Position numbers and translations under genes: made by a program. The notes beneath the pieces were generated by a model, which searched no databases, had not been told where the DNA came from, and was given only the letters and a program-made list of their open reading frames with translations. Of a stretch of 42,087 nucleotides of DNA, positions 28,079-37,592 are shown piece after piece. The stretch is taken from positions 1-42,087 of the forward strand of contig CALIRD010000046.1 in assembly GCA_938042355.1 (NCBI GenBank), in the 5' to 3' direction. Source of the stretch: an uncultured Thiotrichales bacterium. Lineage in GTDB: Bacteria > Pseudomonadota > Gammaproteobacteria > CAZUMV01. The first letter of the stretch is position 1. Each line of letters opens with the position of its first letter.

Positions 28079-29479
28079 ATGAGTGCTGAAAGACTTTCAG
28101 AAAAAACCAAATCAATACCTAAGGCCAGCGGCGGTATCCCGTTAATAGGTAATACTGTTGAGATGGCAAAGGACCCGGCAGCATTTTTCCTGCGCTGCTA
28201 CAGAGATCACGGACCGGTGTATCAAATCAATGTATTTGGTAGAAAGTCATACGTTATTGCGGGTGTTGAAGCAGCCAAATTTATGACCCAGAAGTCTAAA
28301 CGAGAGTTGTTGCGTTCGAAGGAGTTTTGGGAGGACTTTCGAATACATATGGGCGCTTCAAAATTACTTACCGGTTTGGATGGGCCAGAACACCAAAAGA
28401 TGAGAAGTATAATGCGCGACGGGTTTTCGCCGCGTGCACTTGAAGGTCGTTATGGCGATGCAGTTGGATTAGCTGATAAAGCACTCGATCGTGACTGGTT
28501 GAGTAAAGATGATGTTGAAGTGGTTGAAGCGTGTCAATTCATGATCGTGCAAATCCTTGGCGATCTTATGAGCGGAAAAGCACCGATAGAATATGTGCGC
28601 GATATTCGATTGAATATTTTATTCATTCTTAATGTTTTGGTGACACGCCAGCGTCCGAAATTTTTTCTGAAGTTCCCCAGCTTTAAACGAGCACAAGCGC
28701 GTGTAAACGAAATGGGTCGTGAGATGATTGGTGACTTCAAGGAGCGCACCAAAGCAGGCAAGCTACCGGATAACTTATTGGGCGATATCATGCGAGCGCA
28801 TGGTGAAGACCCCGACTTTATACAAGAGCGTGATTTGCAATTACTATTGACCGGCCCATATGTGGCAGGTCTGGATACTGTGGCGAATACTTTGGCCGCC
28901 TGTGTTTACGGGATTTTGAAAACGCCCGGAGTGTTGGAAAAAGTACAGCAAGAGGCAGACGAGTTATACGCCAAGGGATCCATTGGTGAAGAAGATATAG
29001 CCGGGCTTGATTATATTCATGGCTGCATAAAAGAAGCGATGCGCTTGTGGCCAATTGCCGTAGCGCAAATGCGAGTCACGACCCAGGATGTTGAGTTTGA
29101 GGGACATGTCATACCTGAGGGTGAGATGATTTACATCGGCACCAGTGTGCCACACTTCATGGAAGAGTACTTCCCTGATCCGCAAAAATTCGATCCTGAG
29201 AGAAGTGCACCTGAACGGCGTGAACATATGAAGCCGGGAGTCTATGCGCCATTTGGTCGAGGACCACATACCTGTCTGGGTAAAAACCTCGCTGAGCTAT
29301 TGATGGCTATCGCTATATCCAGAATGTTCCATCGAGCGGATCTACAACTGGATCCACCTGATTACGTGCTCAAGACAAAGTCTGCACCGACACCAGGACC
29401 AGCTATGTCGTTTAAAATCAAGGTGGCGGGTGAGCGCAATCCCAAGCAGAAAATTCAAGCTGAAAAAGAGGTGGCTTGA
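28079..29479 (+). CDS. Cytochrome P450
   Basis: 466 aa; I-helix AGLDTVANTLA, ExxR in KEAMRLWP, heme ligand FGRGPHTCLG. Confidence 0.95.
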   Translation: MSAERLSEKTKSIPKASGGIPLIGNTVEMAKDPAAFFLRCYRDHGPVYQINVFGRKSYVIAGVEAAKFMTQKSKRELLRSKEFWEDFRIHMGASKLLTGLDGPEHQKMRSIMRDGFSPRALEGRYGDAVGLADKALDRDWLSKDDVEVVEACQFMIVQILGDLMSGKAPIEYVRDIRLNILFILNVLVTRQRPKFFLKFPSFKRAQARVNEMGREMIGDFKERTKAGKLPDNLLGDIMRAHGEDPDFIQERDLQLLLTGPYVAGLDTVANTLAACVYGILKTPGVLEKVQQEADELYAKGSIGEEDIAGLDYIHGCIKEAMRLWPIAVAQMRVTTQDVEFEGHVIPEGEMIYIGTSVPHFMEEYFPDPQKFDPERSAPERREHMKPGVYAPFGRGPHTCLGKNLAELLMAIAISRMFHRADLQLDPPDYVLKTKSAPTPGPAMSFKIKVAGERNPKQKIQAEKEVA

Positions 29480-29637
29480 GGCAATTTTTAAAGTGTTGTC
29501 TGACTTTAGACATTCTCGGGCCATATGATTGTTGCGAATGAGACAATGTTTCAAAGGGTACTGAATTAACAATTGCGTATTTTTCAGCCCGTATAACTGC
29601 GTTATTTGGCTAAATATCCATTAAAACTCACCTTTTC

Positions 29638-29663
29638 CGTAAATTATCTGGATATTTCTTACG
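29638..29663 (+). promoter_or_regulatory. Weak relative of the 28002/39493 inverted-repeat motif upstream of TonB receptor
   Basis: CGTAA-N16-TTACG; shares GGATATTT(C)TTACG with the 39493 site, spacing one base longer. Confidence 0.35.
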
Positions 29664-29754
29664 AATTAAGCTGATTCTCCGATAGCGAATGCCTGTTTAT
29701 TTGCCTATAATCTAAATGGTTAAACTATTTATTATCCTTGGAGGGGAGTTAGAT

Positions 29755-32379
29755 ATGTCTCACTACCGAATCAAATCACTTGCTACAGCGTTAATTGCGG
29801 CAATGTTTCTGGTCAGTACGCTCGGTTATTCTGCTGAGCTCGAAGAAATTACCGTCACAGCACAAAAAAGAACTCAGAATCTACAAGATGTTCCAATTGC
29901 GGTTACCGCATTTGATATGGAAGCATTGGAAAGTTTTCGTATTGAAGGTCCTGAAGATCTTGGAAAAATTACACCCGGAGTCTATGTTACTCAAAACCCG
30001 GCAGATACAAATGGTGTGCGAATAAACATACGTGGTATTGGTACTCTTGATCCTCAGGTAGGTATTGACTCGCGAGTTGCTGTCTATCAGGACGGTGTTT
30101 ATCTGGGTAAGAGTCAGGGCTTGGCCTTTGACCTGCCAGATCTTCAGCGCGTTGAGATTCTGAAAGGCCCACAGGGAACGCTGTATGGACGTAATACAGT
30201 AGCAGGTGCGGTAAACCTGATTTCAGCATTACCAGATCCGGAGCAATGTTCCGCAAGAATTAAAGCGGAATATGGCAACTTTGGTCATGCCAAAATTTCC
30301 GGCTCGACCAATCTCGCCTTGTCTGAAAATACAGCGATGAGAATCTCGGGATCCTTTATGGAAAGAGACGGCTGGGTTGAAAACGCCGGACCTGGTGTCG
30401 ATTTTGGTGGCGAAGAAAAAAGTGGTTTTCGAATTGCATTAGGATCTGAGATTAGTGATTCGTTCCGTTTCGATATTGCTTACGATCAGTCAGAAACGGA
30501 TAAAGAGCCTTTGTTTTATCAATCGGTAGGTGACGGTATCACTCCAACAGGTGCTCCCGCATTTTTGGCCGCAGCCATCACTCCGTTTAATGACGGACGT
30601 CAGGAAAATGTGACCACCTCCTTTGAAAACGGTCTTAACAAAAGTGAGTCATCTGGTGTAACAGCAATAGGAACCTGGACATTTGCTAACGATAGCGAAT
30701 TGAAAGTTACCGCTGCTTATCGAGAAATTGATTCAACTCGTTTTGCTGCATTGATTCCGACGACGAATCCAGCAATATTGAACGCTATTACCGGAAGTTT
30801 TAATCCTGCATTGGCACCATTACCGTTTGCGTTTGGCGCGGCTGGTACCGGTGCTGCATTGCGACCCGATTTTTCATCAGCCTTTTCCGGGCTTGAGCCA
30901 GAGAAGGGTTTGTTTCTGTCTGATCCAGGTGGTGCTCCAACGCTGGATGGTCACGAGCAAACCAGTCTGGATATTAACTACAATGCCGAGATTGGCAGAG
31001 TAAGTTTCACCGGTGGCTTGTTTTACTTTGACGAATCAACGGGTAAGGGTGATGGAAACACCGCGCCAACTACAAATGGCAACGATTATTTGTTTTTGTT
31101 AGGGCAATTTAATCCGTTGTTAACAGCACCTAATATCACGAGTTTCCTCACGGGCGTAGGTGTACCACCCGCTAGTCAGGGTCCGATACCGGCATCATTG
31201 GCATTGTTGAATTTTCTTCAAATTCCGGCATTGGCACCTGCGGCTGCTCCGTTACTGGCACAAATTGTCGGTGATGGATCTAGTGGTTGTGCGACGGGGC
31301 CTACACCGGCTAACAACTTCTGTATTCCCACTCTTTCAGCAGCATTAGGTTCAGTGCGAGCTGGAACGAATGGTGACTTGTTTATCGATACCGAGGCATT
31401 GGCGTTATATGGTCAAGCGACGATCGATATCTCAGACAACTTCAGAGCAACCGTTGGTTTGCGCTATTCTGACGAGACTAAAGATGGTCGAGGACAGCCA
31501 CGCGTACCGTTCTTTAACGATACAACCACATTAACCGGTCTACCAATCGTGCCAAACGTAGGAACCTGGGATGATGATTCTCTGGACCCATCGTTGACTC
31601 TGGAGTGGGATGCGACTGAAGATATGATGCTGTATGCCAGCTATAAAGAGAGTTACCGTGCAGGCGGCTTTAACGCTACCGCGGTAGCATTACCGGCTGC
31701 AGGCGAGACTTCTGGCGTAGATTTCATCTTCGATAAAGAAGAGATTACCGCTATTGAAATCGGTATGAAGGGTGACTTTGGTGACCGTGTTCGTATCAAC
31801 GCAGCCGCTTACTGGTATGACTTTACTGACAAGCAAACTACGGTTGCCACTTCGCCAATTCTTTCAACAGAGCGTGCGATCGTAAATACAGATGATGAGA
31901 TCTATGGTCTTGATATTGAGTCTACAATTGCAATGACAGACACCTTCACATTGAATGCGAGCCTGAACTACACAGATGGTGATGCTGGTGTACCAGTCAA
32001 TCCGGTTACCGGCTTAACCAGTAACCGTCAGGAAGGTCTGCAAGGTGTGCCTGAGTTGAGTTACACAATAGGTCTGAATTACGATGGTACGTGGGGAGCG
32101 AATGATGTATTTGGTAACCTGACTTACAGCCACAGTGATGAAATCCTGTCAGTGCCAGAGAGTTTCCTTGAGTTACCAAAAGTGGATTTGCTTACTGGTA
32201 ACATCGGCATGGGCTTTGACCTGGCTGGCGGAAATCGTGCAACAGTATCTCTCTGGGGTCAAAACCTGACTGACGAAGAGTTCTTGATTGATGCGCTACC
32301 ATTCAACACTTTTGCATATAACGTTGAAGTGTATACACAGCCACGTTCATACGGGGTATCAGTAGCAGTAGATTTCTAA
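29755..32379 (+). CDS. TonB-dependent outer-membrane receptor
   Basis: Start ATG at 29755 after GGAGGGGAG; EEITVTAQKRTQNLQDVPIAVTAF, VEILKGPQGTLYGRNTVAGAVNLIS, C-terminal QPRSYGVSVAVDF. Confidence 0.95.
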   Translation: MSHYRIKSLATALIAAMFLVSTLGYSAELEEITVTAQKRTQNLQDVPIAVTAFDMEALESFRIEGPEDLGKITPGVYVTQNPADTNGVRINIRGIGTLDPQVGIDSRVAVYQDGVYLGKSQGLAFDLPDLQRVEILKGPQGTLYGRNTVAGAVNLISALPDPEQCSARIKAEYGNFGHAKISGSTNLALSENTAMRISGSFMERDGWVENAGPGVDFGGEEKSGFRIALGSEISDSFRFDIAYDQSETDKEPLFYQSVGDGITPTGAPAFLAAAITPFNDGRQENVTTSFENGLNKSESSGVTAIGTWTFANDSELKVTAAYREIDSTRFAALIPTTNPAILNAITGSFNPALAPLPFAFGAAGTGAALRPDFSSAFSGLEPEKGLFLSDPGGAPTLDGHEQTSLDINYNAEIGRVSFTGGLFYFDESTGKGDGNTAPTTNGNDYLFLLGQFNPLLTAPNITSFLTGVGVPPASQGPIPASLALLNFLQIPALAPAAAPLLAQIVGDGSSGCATGPTPANNFCIPTLSAALGSVRAGTNGDLFIDTEALALYGQATIDISDNFRATVGLRYSDETKDGRGQPRVPFFNDTTTLTGLPIVPNVGTWDDDSLDPSLTLEWDATEDMMLYASYKESYRAGGFNATAVALPAAGETSGVDFIFDKEEITAIEIGMKGDFGDRVRINAAAYWYDFTDKQTTVATSPILSTERAIVNTDDEIYGLDIESTIAMTDTFTLNASLNYTDGDAGVPVNPVTGLTSNRQEGLQGVPELSYTIGLNYDGTWGANDVFGNLTYSHSDEILSVPESFLELPKVDLLTGNIGMGFDLAGGNRATVSLWGQNLTDEEFLIDALPFNTFAYNVEVYTQPRSYGVSVAVDF

Positions 32380-32400
32380 ACATTTGTTTTAAGTGGTATA

Positions 32401-32431
32401 AAAAGACCGCCTTCATGGCGGTCTTTTTTTT
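32401..32431 (+). terminator. Rho-independent terminator after the TonB receptor gene
   Basis: AAGACCGCC-TTCAT-GGCGGTCTT followed by T-run. Confidence 0.92.
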
Positions 32432-32866
32432 GATAAGAGTGTATAGCAGTTATAGATTAAGTCGGTACGCTGTTTTCGCTACAACTAAAATGCAGTTTAG
32501 ATACTAATAGAACATTTGAATAAGTTTACCAGTCCCTTTTATTTGGCGAAGAAGACGTCCTACTTCAAAATATATGCCGCATTCTCTATTAGTTATGCTC
32601 GATATCATCATTGCGATTTAGGTTGGTAGGTACCCTCTTATTTCCCTAATAATTTTCGCTGAAAATCACTGACAAATTCTATGAAAGCCTGACGGATTTT
32701 GAAATCCACTAGAGATGTGAGTTTTTTCGCTAGATCCAGCGTTATATAAAGTTGTATTTTCATGATGTGTGAAGTGCACGGCCTACTTAAGTTGATTCTA
32801 TTGACAAAGTTCAGATGCGCTACTCATCTAAATTCAATGTATTAATAACTATCGGGAGGGGTCTAA

Positions 32867-33271
32867 ATGAACGGCTATAAAATTATTGGAATTATTCTGG
32901 CGACAGTTGGATTTTTTGCAGTTGGTATGATTTGGTTCGGCTTTGCATTTACTGATTTATGGATGGTGGAGTCGCGCCTGGTTGAAGCTGATTTTGAAAA
33001 TAACTCGCCGGCATGGATGTTGCTTGGCCTAATGTTAACGATCATGCAGGTGATAGGCATTACCTACATACTAAATTGGAAAGGTCGTCCAGCAATGCCT
33101 GAGGCAATAAAATCTATTGCATTGCTTGCTATATTATTTCCAGTTGCTTTTGCGATGTATGCGTTAACGTATTTGCCACAGCATAGCGTGCCTTTGTTTT
33201 TAATCGATGCCAGTCATTTAAGTTTAGGTTGGATTATTGCCGGGGTAATACTTACGATGTTCAGGAAGTAG
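32867..33271 (+). CDS. Small integral membrane protein (possibly DUF1761-like)
   Basis: 134 aa with four hydrophobic stretches; GGGAGGGG ribosome-binding site 8 nt before ATG. Confidence 0.65.
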   Translation: MNGYKIIGIILATVGFFAVGMIWFGFAFTDLWMVESRLVEADFENNSPAWMLLGLMLTIMQVIGITYILNWKGRPAMPEAIKSIALLAILFPVAFAMYALTYLPQHSVPLFLIDASHLSLGWIIAGVILTMFRK

Positions 33272-33563
33272 TGCTAATAAAAGTTTGGCGGTAGTCAGCT
33301 CTCTACAGAAAATACTGATAATGAAATGTTCTGAGAACCCATGCTAGAGCGAAATGGAATGCCGAGTTACTTAGGCCGTATATCATGAAAAATTAAAAGT
33401 GTCGCTTTTAGGTCAGGCGCGTAAATGTTGAAGGACCATACTCAGGCTGTTTTGGTGGCGCAGCTAAAGACTAGGTTAACTAGAAAGTCGCGCTGGGTAA
33501 GTGTGACTTAAGAGTACAACACTGAATGATCTATTTTATTTCGTTACCAGAGAATGTTGCAGG

Positions 33564-34379
33564 CTATTTTACTAACTTACGGTATTTGCTCATGGTATCG
33601 GTACTCCCTTTCATAAGCAGACCAGGGAAAAATCGTACCAGTCGCCACACCAGAGCGGCGTAAAAGGGCGTGAAAATAGGGTGTTTGTGTTTTTCTAGCC
33701 CATCAATGATAGCTTTAGCTGCTTTTTCTGTTGGGTAAGGCTTGGGAAGAATGCTGCCAAATGTAGTCACCCCGGCATGTACGTCCTCGGCATTTGCCAG
33801 CAAGTTGGATTCAATGTTGCCCATGCAGGCAGCCTGAACACGTATGCCAAACTCTTTGGCTTCAGTCGCCAGTGTATTGGTAAAGCCAAGTACTCCATGC
33901 TTGGTGCCAGCATATACCGCCATGGTTGCTGCTGGCACAAAGCCACCCATAGATGAAATATTGAGAATCTGTCCATGCCCTTGTTTAATCATTTGACGAT
34001 AGGCATACAAACTGCCAATTGTGACAGCTGTTAGATTCACCTGGATCAGTTTGTCCAAAAATTCTTCTTTTATATCAAAAAACTCACCGCAGTAGAGCAG
34101 GCCGGCATTATTGATCATGACATCAAGTTGGCCTTGTTCTACAACGACTTTAGTAATGATCTTCTGGAGTTCTTCATTCACAGTCACATCGACTTTTACT
34201 GCTATCGCATTATGTCCATTGGCTTGTATTACTTGTACAACCGACTGTGCTTCTTCCAATGTCAATGCAGTGACATAAACAATCGCACCTCTGGCTGCCA
34301 GTTCTAGTGAGAGCGCTTTACCAACCCCTGATCCAGCTCCCGTAACGATGATTGCTTTTTGGTTGAAGCCTGAGCTCAT
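33564..34379 (-). CDS. SDR family oxidoreductase
   Basis: 271 aa; AIIVTGAGSGVGKALSLELAARGA...MINNAGLL...YAGTKHGVLGF. Confidence 0.9.
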   Translation of the reverse strand: MSSGFNQKAIIVTGAGSGVGKALSLELAARGAIVYVTALTLEEAQSVVQVIQANGHNAIAVKVDVTVNEELQKIITKVVVEQGQLDVMINNAGLLYCGEFFDIKEEFLDKLIQVNLTAVTIGSLYAYRQMIKQGHGQILNISSMGGFVPAATMAVYAGTKHGVLGFTNTLATEAKEFGIRVQAACMGNIESNLLANAEDVHAGVTTFGSILPKPYPTEKAAKAIIDGLEKHKHPIFTPFYAALVWRLVRFFPGLLMKGSTDTMSKYRKLVK

Positions 34380-35218
34380 TGGGCAGCCATTTGAGCACGA
34401 ACCGCTTTGATATAATGCGGGGTCGAACCACCATCGAGTAACAGATCTGCCCCGGTCATGAAGGATGCATCGCCAGAGAGGATGAATTCAGCAACTTTTG
34501 CCACTTCTATTGGCTGGCCCCAGCGCTGAAGTGGCGTGAGATCCTTAATGGTGACCATTTGCGGATACTTTTTTGCTTCAGCGATGGACATCGGTGTTTC
34601 AATAATGCCTGGTGATAATGTATTTATTCTTGCGTCTTTTTTACCCCACTCGAAGGCAACTGCTTCTATCAGATAACGAACGCCACGTTTGCTTAAGCCA
34701 TATGCGGCACCTGGCTCCAGGGAGGTTTTTCTTTCATCAGCGGCTTCAAGACGTTCTATAAAGTTGCCATCGAGCGGTGTGCTCAATACTTCTTGAATCT
34801 CTGGCGTTATCATCATTTCGGCAAAGTAGGAGGCTTGCGAGGCTACGCAGAGCATGGATGTACCAGTGCTGACATGCGGCGCCATCGCATTAATAAAGTA
34901 AGCTGTTCCCTTGAGATTGATGTCATACAATTGAGAAGTATTTTCTACCGATGAGGTGGAAACCCCGGCTGCGTGAAAGACCTTGTCCAGTGGTTTGTTG
35001 CTGGTGGCTGAGGTAATTGCCTTTTCAACATCGGACTGAATCGATACATCACATAATATCGTTTCGTTCTTTATGCCTTTATGGTTCAGGTAGCTGGAAA
35101 ATTCATGGAGCTGTTGTTCTGATCGGTCACATAGTACGAGTTCATGATTGTGACCCATGAGCTCAGCTGTACACTTGCCGATGCCGCTCGCAGCGCCGGT
35201 GATTAATAAACGTTGCAT
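34376..35218 (-). CDS. SDR family oxidoreductase (3-alpha-HSD-like)
   Basis: 280 aa; LLITGAASGIGKCTAELMGHNHELVLCDRSEQQ...YGLSKRGVRYLIEAVAFEWGKKDARINTLSPGIIETPMS. Confidence 0.88.
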   Translation of the reverse strand: MQRLLITGAASGIGKCTAELMGHNHELVLCDRSEQQLHEFSSYLNHKGIKNETILCDVSIQSDVEKAITSATSNKPLDKVFHAAGVSTSSVENTSQLYDINLKGTAYFINAMAPHVSTGTSMLCVASQASYFAEMMITPEIQEVLSTPLDGNFIERLEAADERKTSLEPGAAYGLSKRGVRYLIEAVAFEWGKKDARINTLSPGIIETPMSIAEAKKYPQMVTIKDLTPLQRWGQPIEVAKVAEFILSGDASFMTGADLLLDGGSTPHYIKAVRAQMAAQ

Positions 35219-35248
35219 TTTGATACCTCTTTATGAATTAGTGAATGA

Positions 35249-36028
35249 CTAGAGTCCGTAGCCACCAGCGACCGAGATTTGTTGACCAGTGACGTAGGCG
35301 GCTTTAGCTGAGGCGAGAAAAATGGCAGCGTTCGCTATTTCTTCTGGTTGCCCCCATCTTTTAAGTGCCAGGTTTTTTTGTACTTCTGTAACCCAGGCGT
35401 CATCAAAGACACCTTGTTGGCTGAGTTCCAGAAACATACCGGCTTCTATCACACCGATAAGTACACTATTAGCACGTATATTATATTTGCCTTCCTCTCT
35501 GGCGATGCCGCGTACCAGACTTTCATTGGCAGCTTTCGGCGAGACTGATAGAAAGTCTTTTTCTGGAAAGCTTAGATCGCCTGCCGAGCCTAGATGAACT
35601 ATCGAACCTCCGTCAGTCGATCGCATGTGTGTCAGTACCGATTGGCAGGCATCAAAAAAACCATGTACTTCGACATCTATGGCTTTGCGCCATTGCTCAC
35701 GTGCCGCTTCGGTTATATAAACCTGTTCAACCAGAGGGCCGGCACCCCAGACCATGGTGTGAATCCTGCCATGAGTGGCAATCGATTCTTTGATGGTTTT
35801 ATCGATGGCGCTTTGGTCGGTGACATCACACTGATGTATAGACGCATTTCTACCCAGACTTGTGATGCTATTAGAGACTTCTTTTGCTTTATCTTCTTTG
35901 GAGTTCCAGACTAAAGCGACATCACTACCAGCATTAGCAAACTCTTTGGCAACTACGCTACCGATGCCGCCGGTTGCACCAAATATCAGTGTGGCACCAG
36001 CCGGGAATTGTGCTTGCTCAGAACTCAT
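35249..36028 (-). CDS. SDR family oxidoreductase
   Basis: 259 aa; TLIFGATGGIGSVVAKEFANAGSDVALVWNSKEDKAKE...YVTGQQISVAGGYGL. Confidence 0.9.
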   Translation of the reverse strand: MSSEQAQFPAGATLIFGATGGIGSVVAKEFANAGSDVALVWNSKEDKAKEVSNSITSLGRNASIHQCDVTDQSAIDKTIKESIATHGRIHTMVWGAGPLVEQVYITEAAREQWRKAIDVEVHGFFDACQSVLTHMRSTDGGSIVHLGSAGDLSFPEKDFLSVSPKAANESLVRGIAREEGKYNIRANSVLIGVIEAGMFLELSQQGVFDDAWVTEVQKNLALKRWGQPEEIANAAIFLASAKAAYVTGQQISVAGGYGL

Positions 36029-37098
36029 TGCTCGAAGCCGTACATTCTGGCGCCGTTACCCCAGGTGATTTTATGCACGTCTTCTTCAGGCACATCGGCA
36101 AACATTTCAGCTACTTTTGCTTGTGCGTTCGGCCAGTTGCAACACGGGTGTGGAAAGTCGGTAGACCAAAGCAGGTTCTCAACGCCAAGCTCGTCACGGT
36201 TATTGACGGCTTCGGGTTCATCTACAAAGGTTGCCGCCATTTGACGTTTCCAGTAGGTGCTAGGCAATTCGTTGACACCTGGAAAATCATAGTGAGCGTG
36301 CATACGGCGATCGAGGAATTTCAAAAAGCCGGGTATCCAGAACAGACCAGGCTCAACCCACACGATGTTCAGTTTTGGATGTCTTTCCAGGATGCCGGTA
36401 AGGAAGTACCACATTAATGGTTCCATCATTAACGACGGTGGCAGTCCGGTAAAGATTCCTTTTTGTGGTGTCGGGTCGCGTCTGAAGGTGCCCCATAGAT
36501 CCGGGGTAATGGACAAGTGATGCGCCACCACTGTGCCCATCTCTTCAAAAGCACTAAACAATCGCTCGTAACGCTCATCGTGGTAATCAGGTAAGCCAAG
36601 ATTTGAAGGGAAGTTAGGTATTTGTACTGAACGCGCTCCCAGCTTCACCACTCGTTCAAGTTCTTTGATGGCGAAATCAATGTCGGTTATGGGTATGTGA
36701 TAGGTGAGTAATAAGCGCTGAGGATCGGTCGAGGCAAAATCATAGAGCGCGCGGTTAAAGGCTTGCAGGTTGTCCTGCACTGAACTCAGGTCATTGTAAA
36801 AACGCATGTCGTCAAGCGGATCGTTGTACATGACTTCATGGGCGACGCCGTCAGCATCCATGGCTGCGAGTCTGGCGGGTGCTTCGCGATAACCGGGATG
36901 AGTGGCTGCTTCCAGATCAACAAAATCTTCCATGGCCAGCTCTTCGCCATCTTTCATTTCGTCGTCGTATTTCTTATAAGTCTCGACGGCATTGTCAAAA
37001 GCGGAGAGTTTTTTCTCAGGCACATGTGCCCGTATGGCCTCGGGGGGTATGAAGACGTGTGAATCAACAGAAAAAAGTTTACGTTCTTGTACTGTCAT
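36025..37098 (-). CDS. Amidohydrolase family protein (Amidohydro_2/ACMSD-like)
   Basis: 357 aa; LFSVDSHVFIPPEAIR...RHPKLNIVWVEPGLFWIPGFLKFLDRR...LLWSTDFPHPCCNWPN. Confidence 0.85.
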   Translation of the reverse strand: MTVQERKLFSVDSHVFIPPEAIRAHVPEKKLSAFDNAVETYKKYDDEMKDGEELAMEDFVDLEAATHPGYREAPARLAAMDADGVAHEVMYNDPLDDMRFYNDLSSVQDNLQAFNRALYDFASTDPQRLLLTYHIPITDIDFAIKELERVVKLGARSVQIPNFPSNLGLPDYHDERYERLFSAFEEMGTVVAHHLSITPDLWGTFRRDPTPQKGIFTGLPPSLMMEPLMWYFLTGILERHPKLNIVWVEPGLFWIPGFLKFLDRRMHAHYDFPGVNELPSTYWKRQMAATFVDEPEAVNNRDELGVENLLWSTDFPHPCCNWPNAQAKVAEMFADVPEEDVHKITWGNGARMYGFEQ

Positions 37099-37127
37099 GA
37101 CTATTTCCTCAATTTGTAATTTTGTGC

Positions 37128-37592
37128 TTATGCTTTTATCCAGTTACCTTTCACGTCACCATCCAGGCTGCCATCTACCACTGAGCGGGGTTCGGATCGG
37201 GTATAGCTAATCAACCAGCCATTATCCGTTTTCTGATATTTATCATGATAGAAAGCGGTCAGTAGTCGATAGTTTTTTGAGTCCGGGTCGTACATGCTGT
37301 AACTGAAATTCCATTTTGCTGTGGCGGTATCGTCATCAATGCTGATTTCAGCATTGTGTGCTTGATGGGTGTCAACAATATTGGTATTAACTGCCATCTC
37401 AGTAAAAATCTGGATCAAGCCATCCAGATTGAATTCGCCCAGAGGTGGATAGTCGATTACGGCATCTTCCATGAAGCAGGCACGTATCGCTTCAGGATCC
37501 TTGGCATCACAGGCATTAAGATACTGTGCCTTGAGTTTTCGGATAGCGCTTTCTGCTTCCAGTGTTTGCAGGCGTTGTTCCAGGTCAGACAT
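37128..37592 (-). CDS. SnoaL/NTF2-like protein
   Basis: MSDLEQRLQTLEAESAIRKLKAQYLNACDAKDPEAIRACFMEDAVIDYPPLGEF; start chosen at MSDLEQ. Confidence 0.8.
   Translation of the reverse strand: MSDLEQRLQTLEAESAIRKLKAQYLNACDAKDPEAIRACFMEDAVIDYPPLGEFNLDGLIQIFTEMAVNTNIVDTHQAHNAEISIDDDTATAKWNFSYSMYDPDSKNYRLLTAFYHDKYQKTDNGWLISYTRSEPRSVVDGSLDGDVKGNWIKA

Noticed and set aside
33417-33428. GCGTAAAT half-site in the 33.3-33.5 kb intergenic region
   Set aside because: No second arm at the expected distance, and it lies downstream of both flanking genes.
35974-36417. 147-aa plus-strand ORF antisense to SDR/amidohydrolase genes
   Set aside because: Spans the junction of two strongly supported minus-strand genes; no domain signal.
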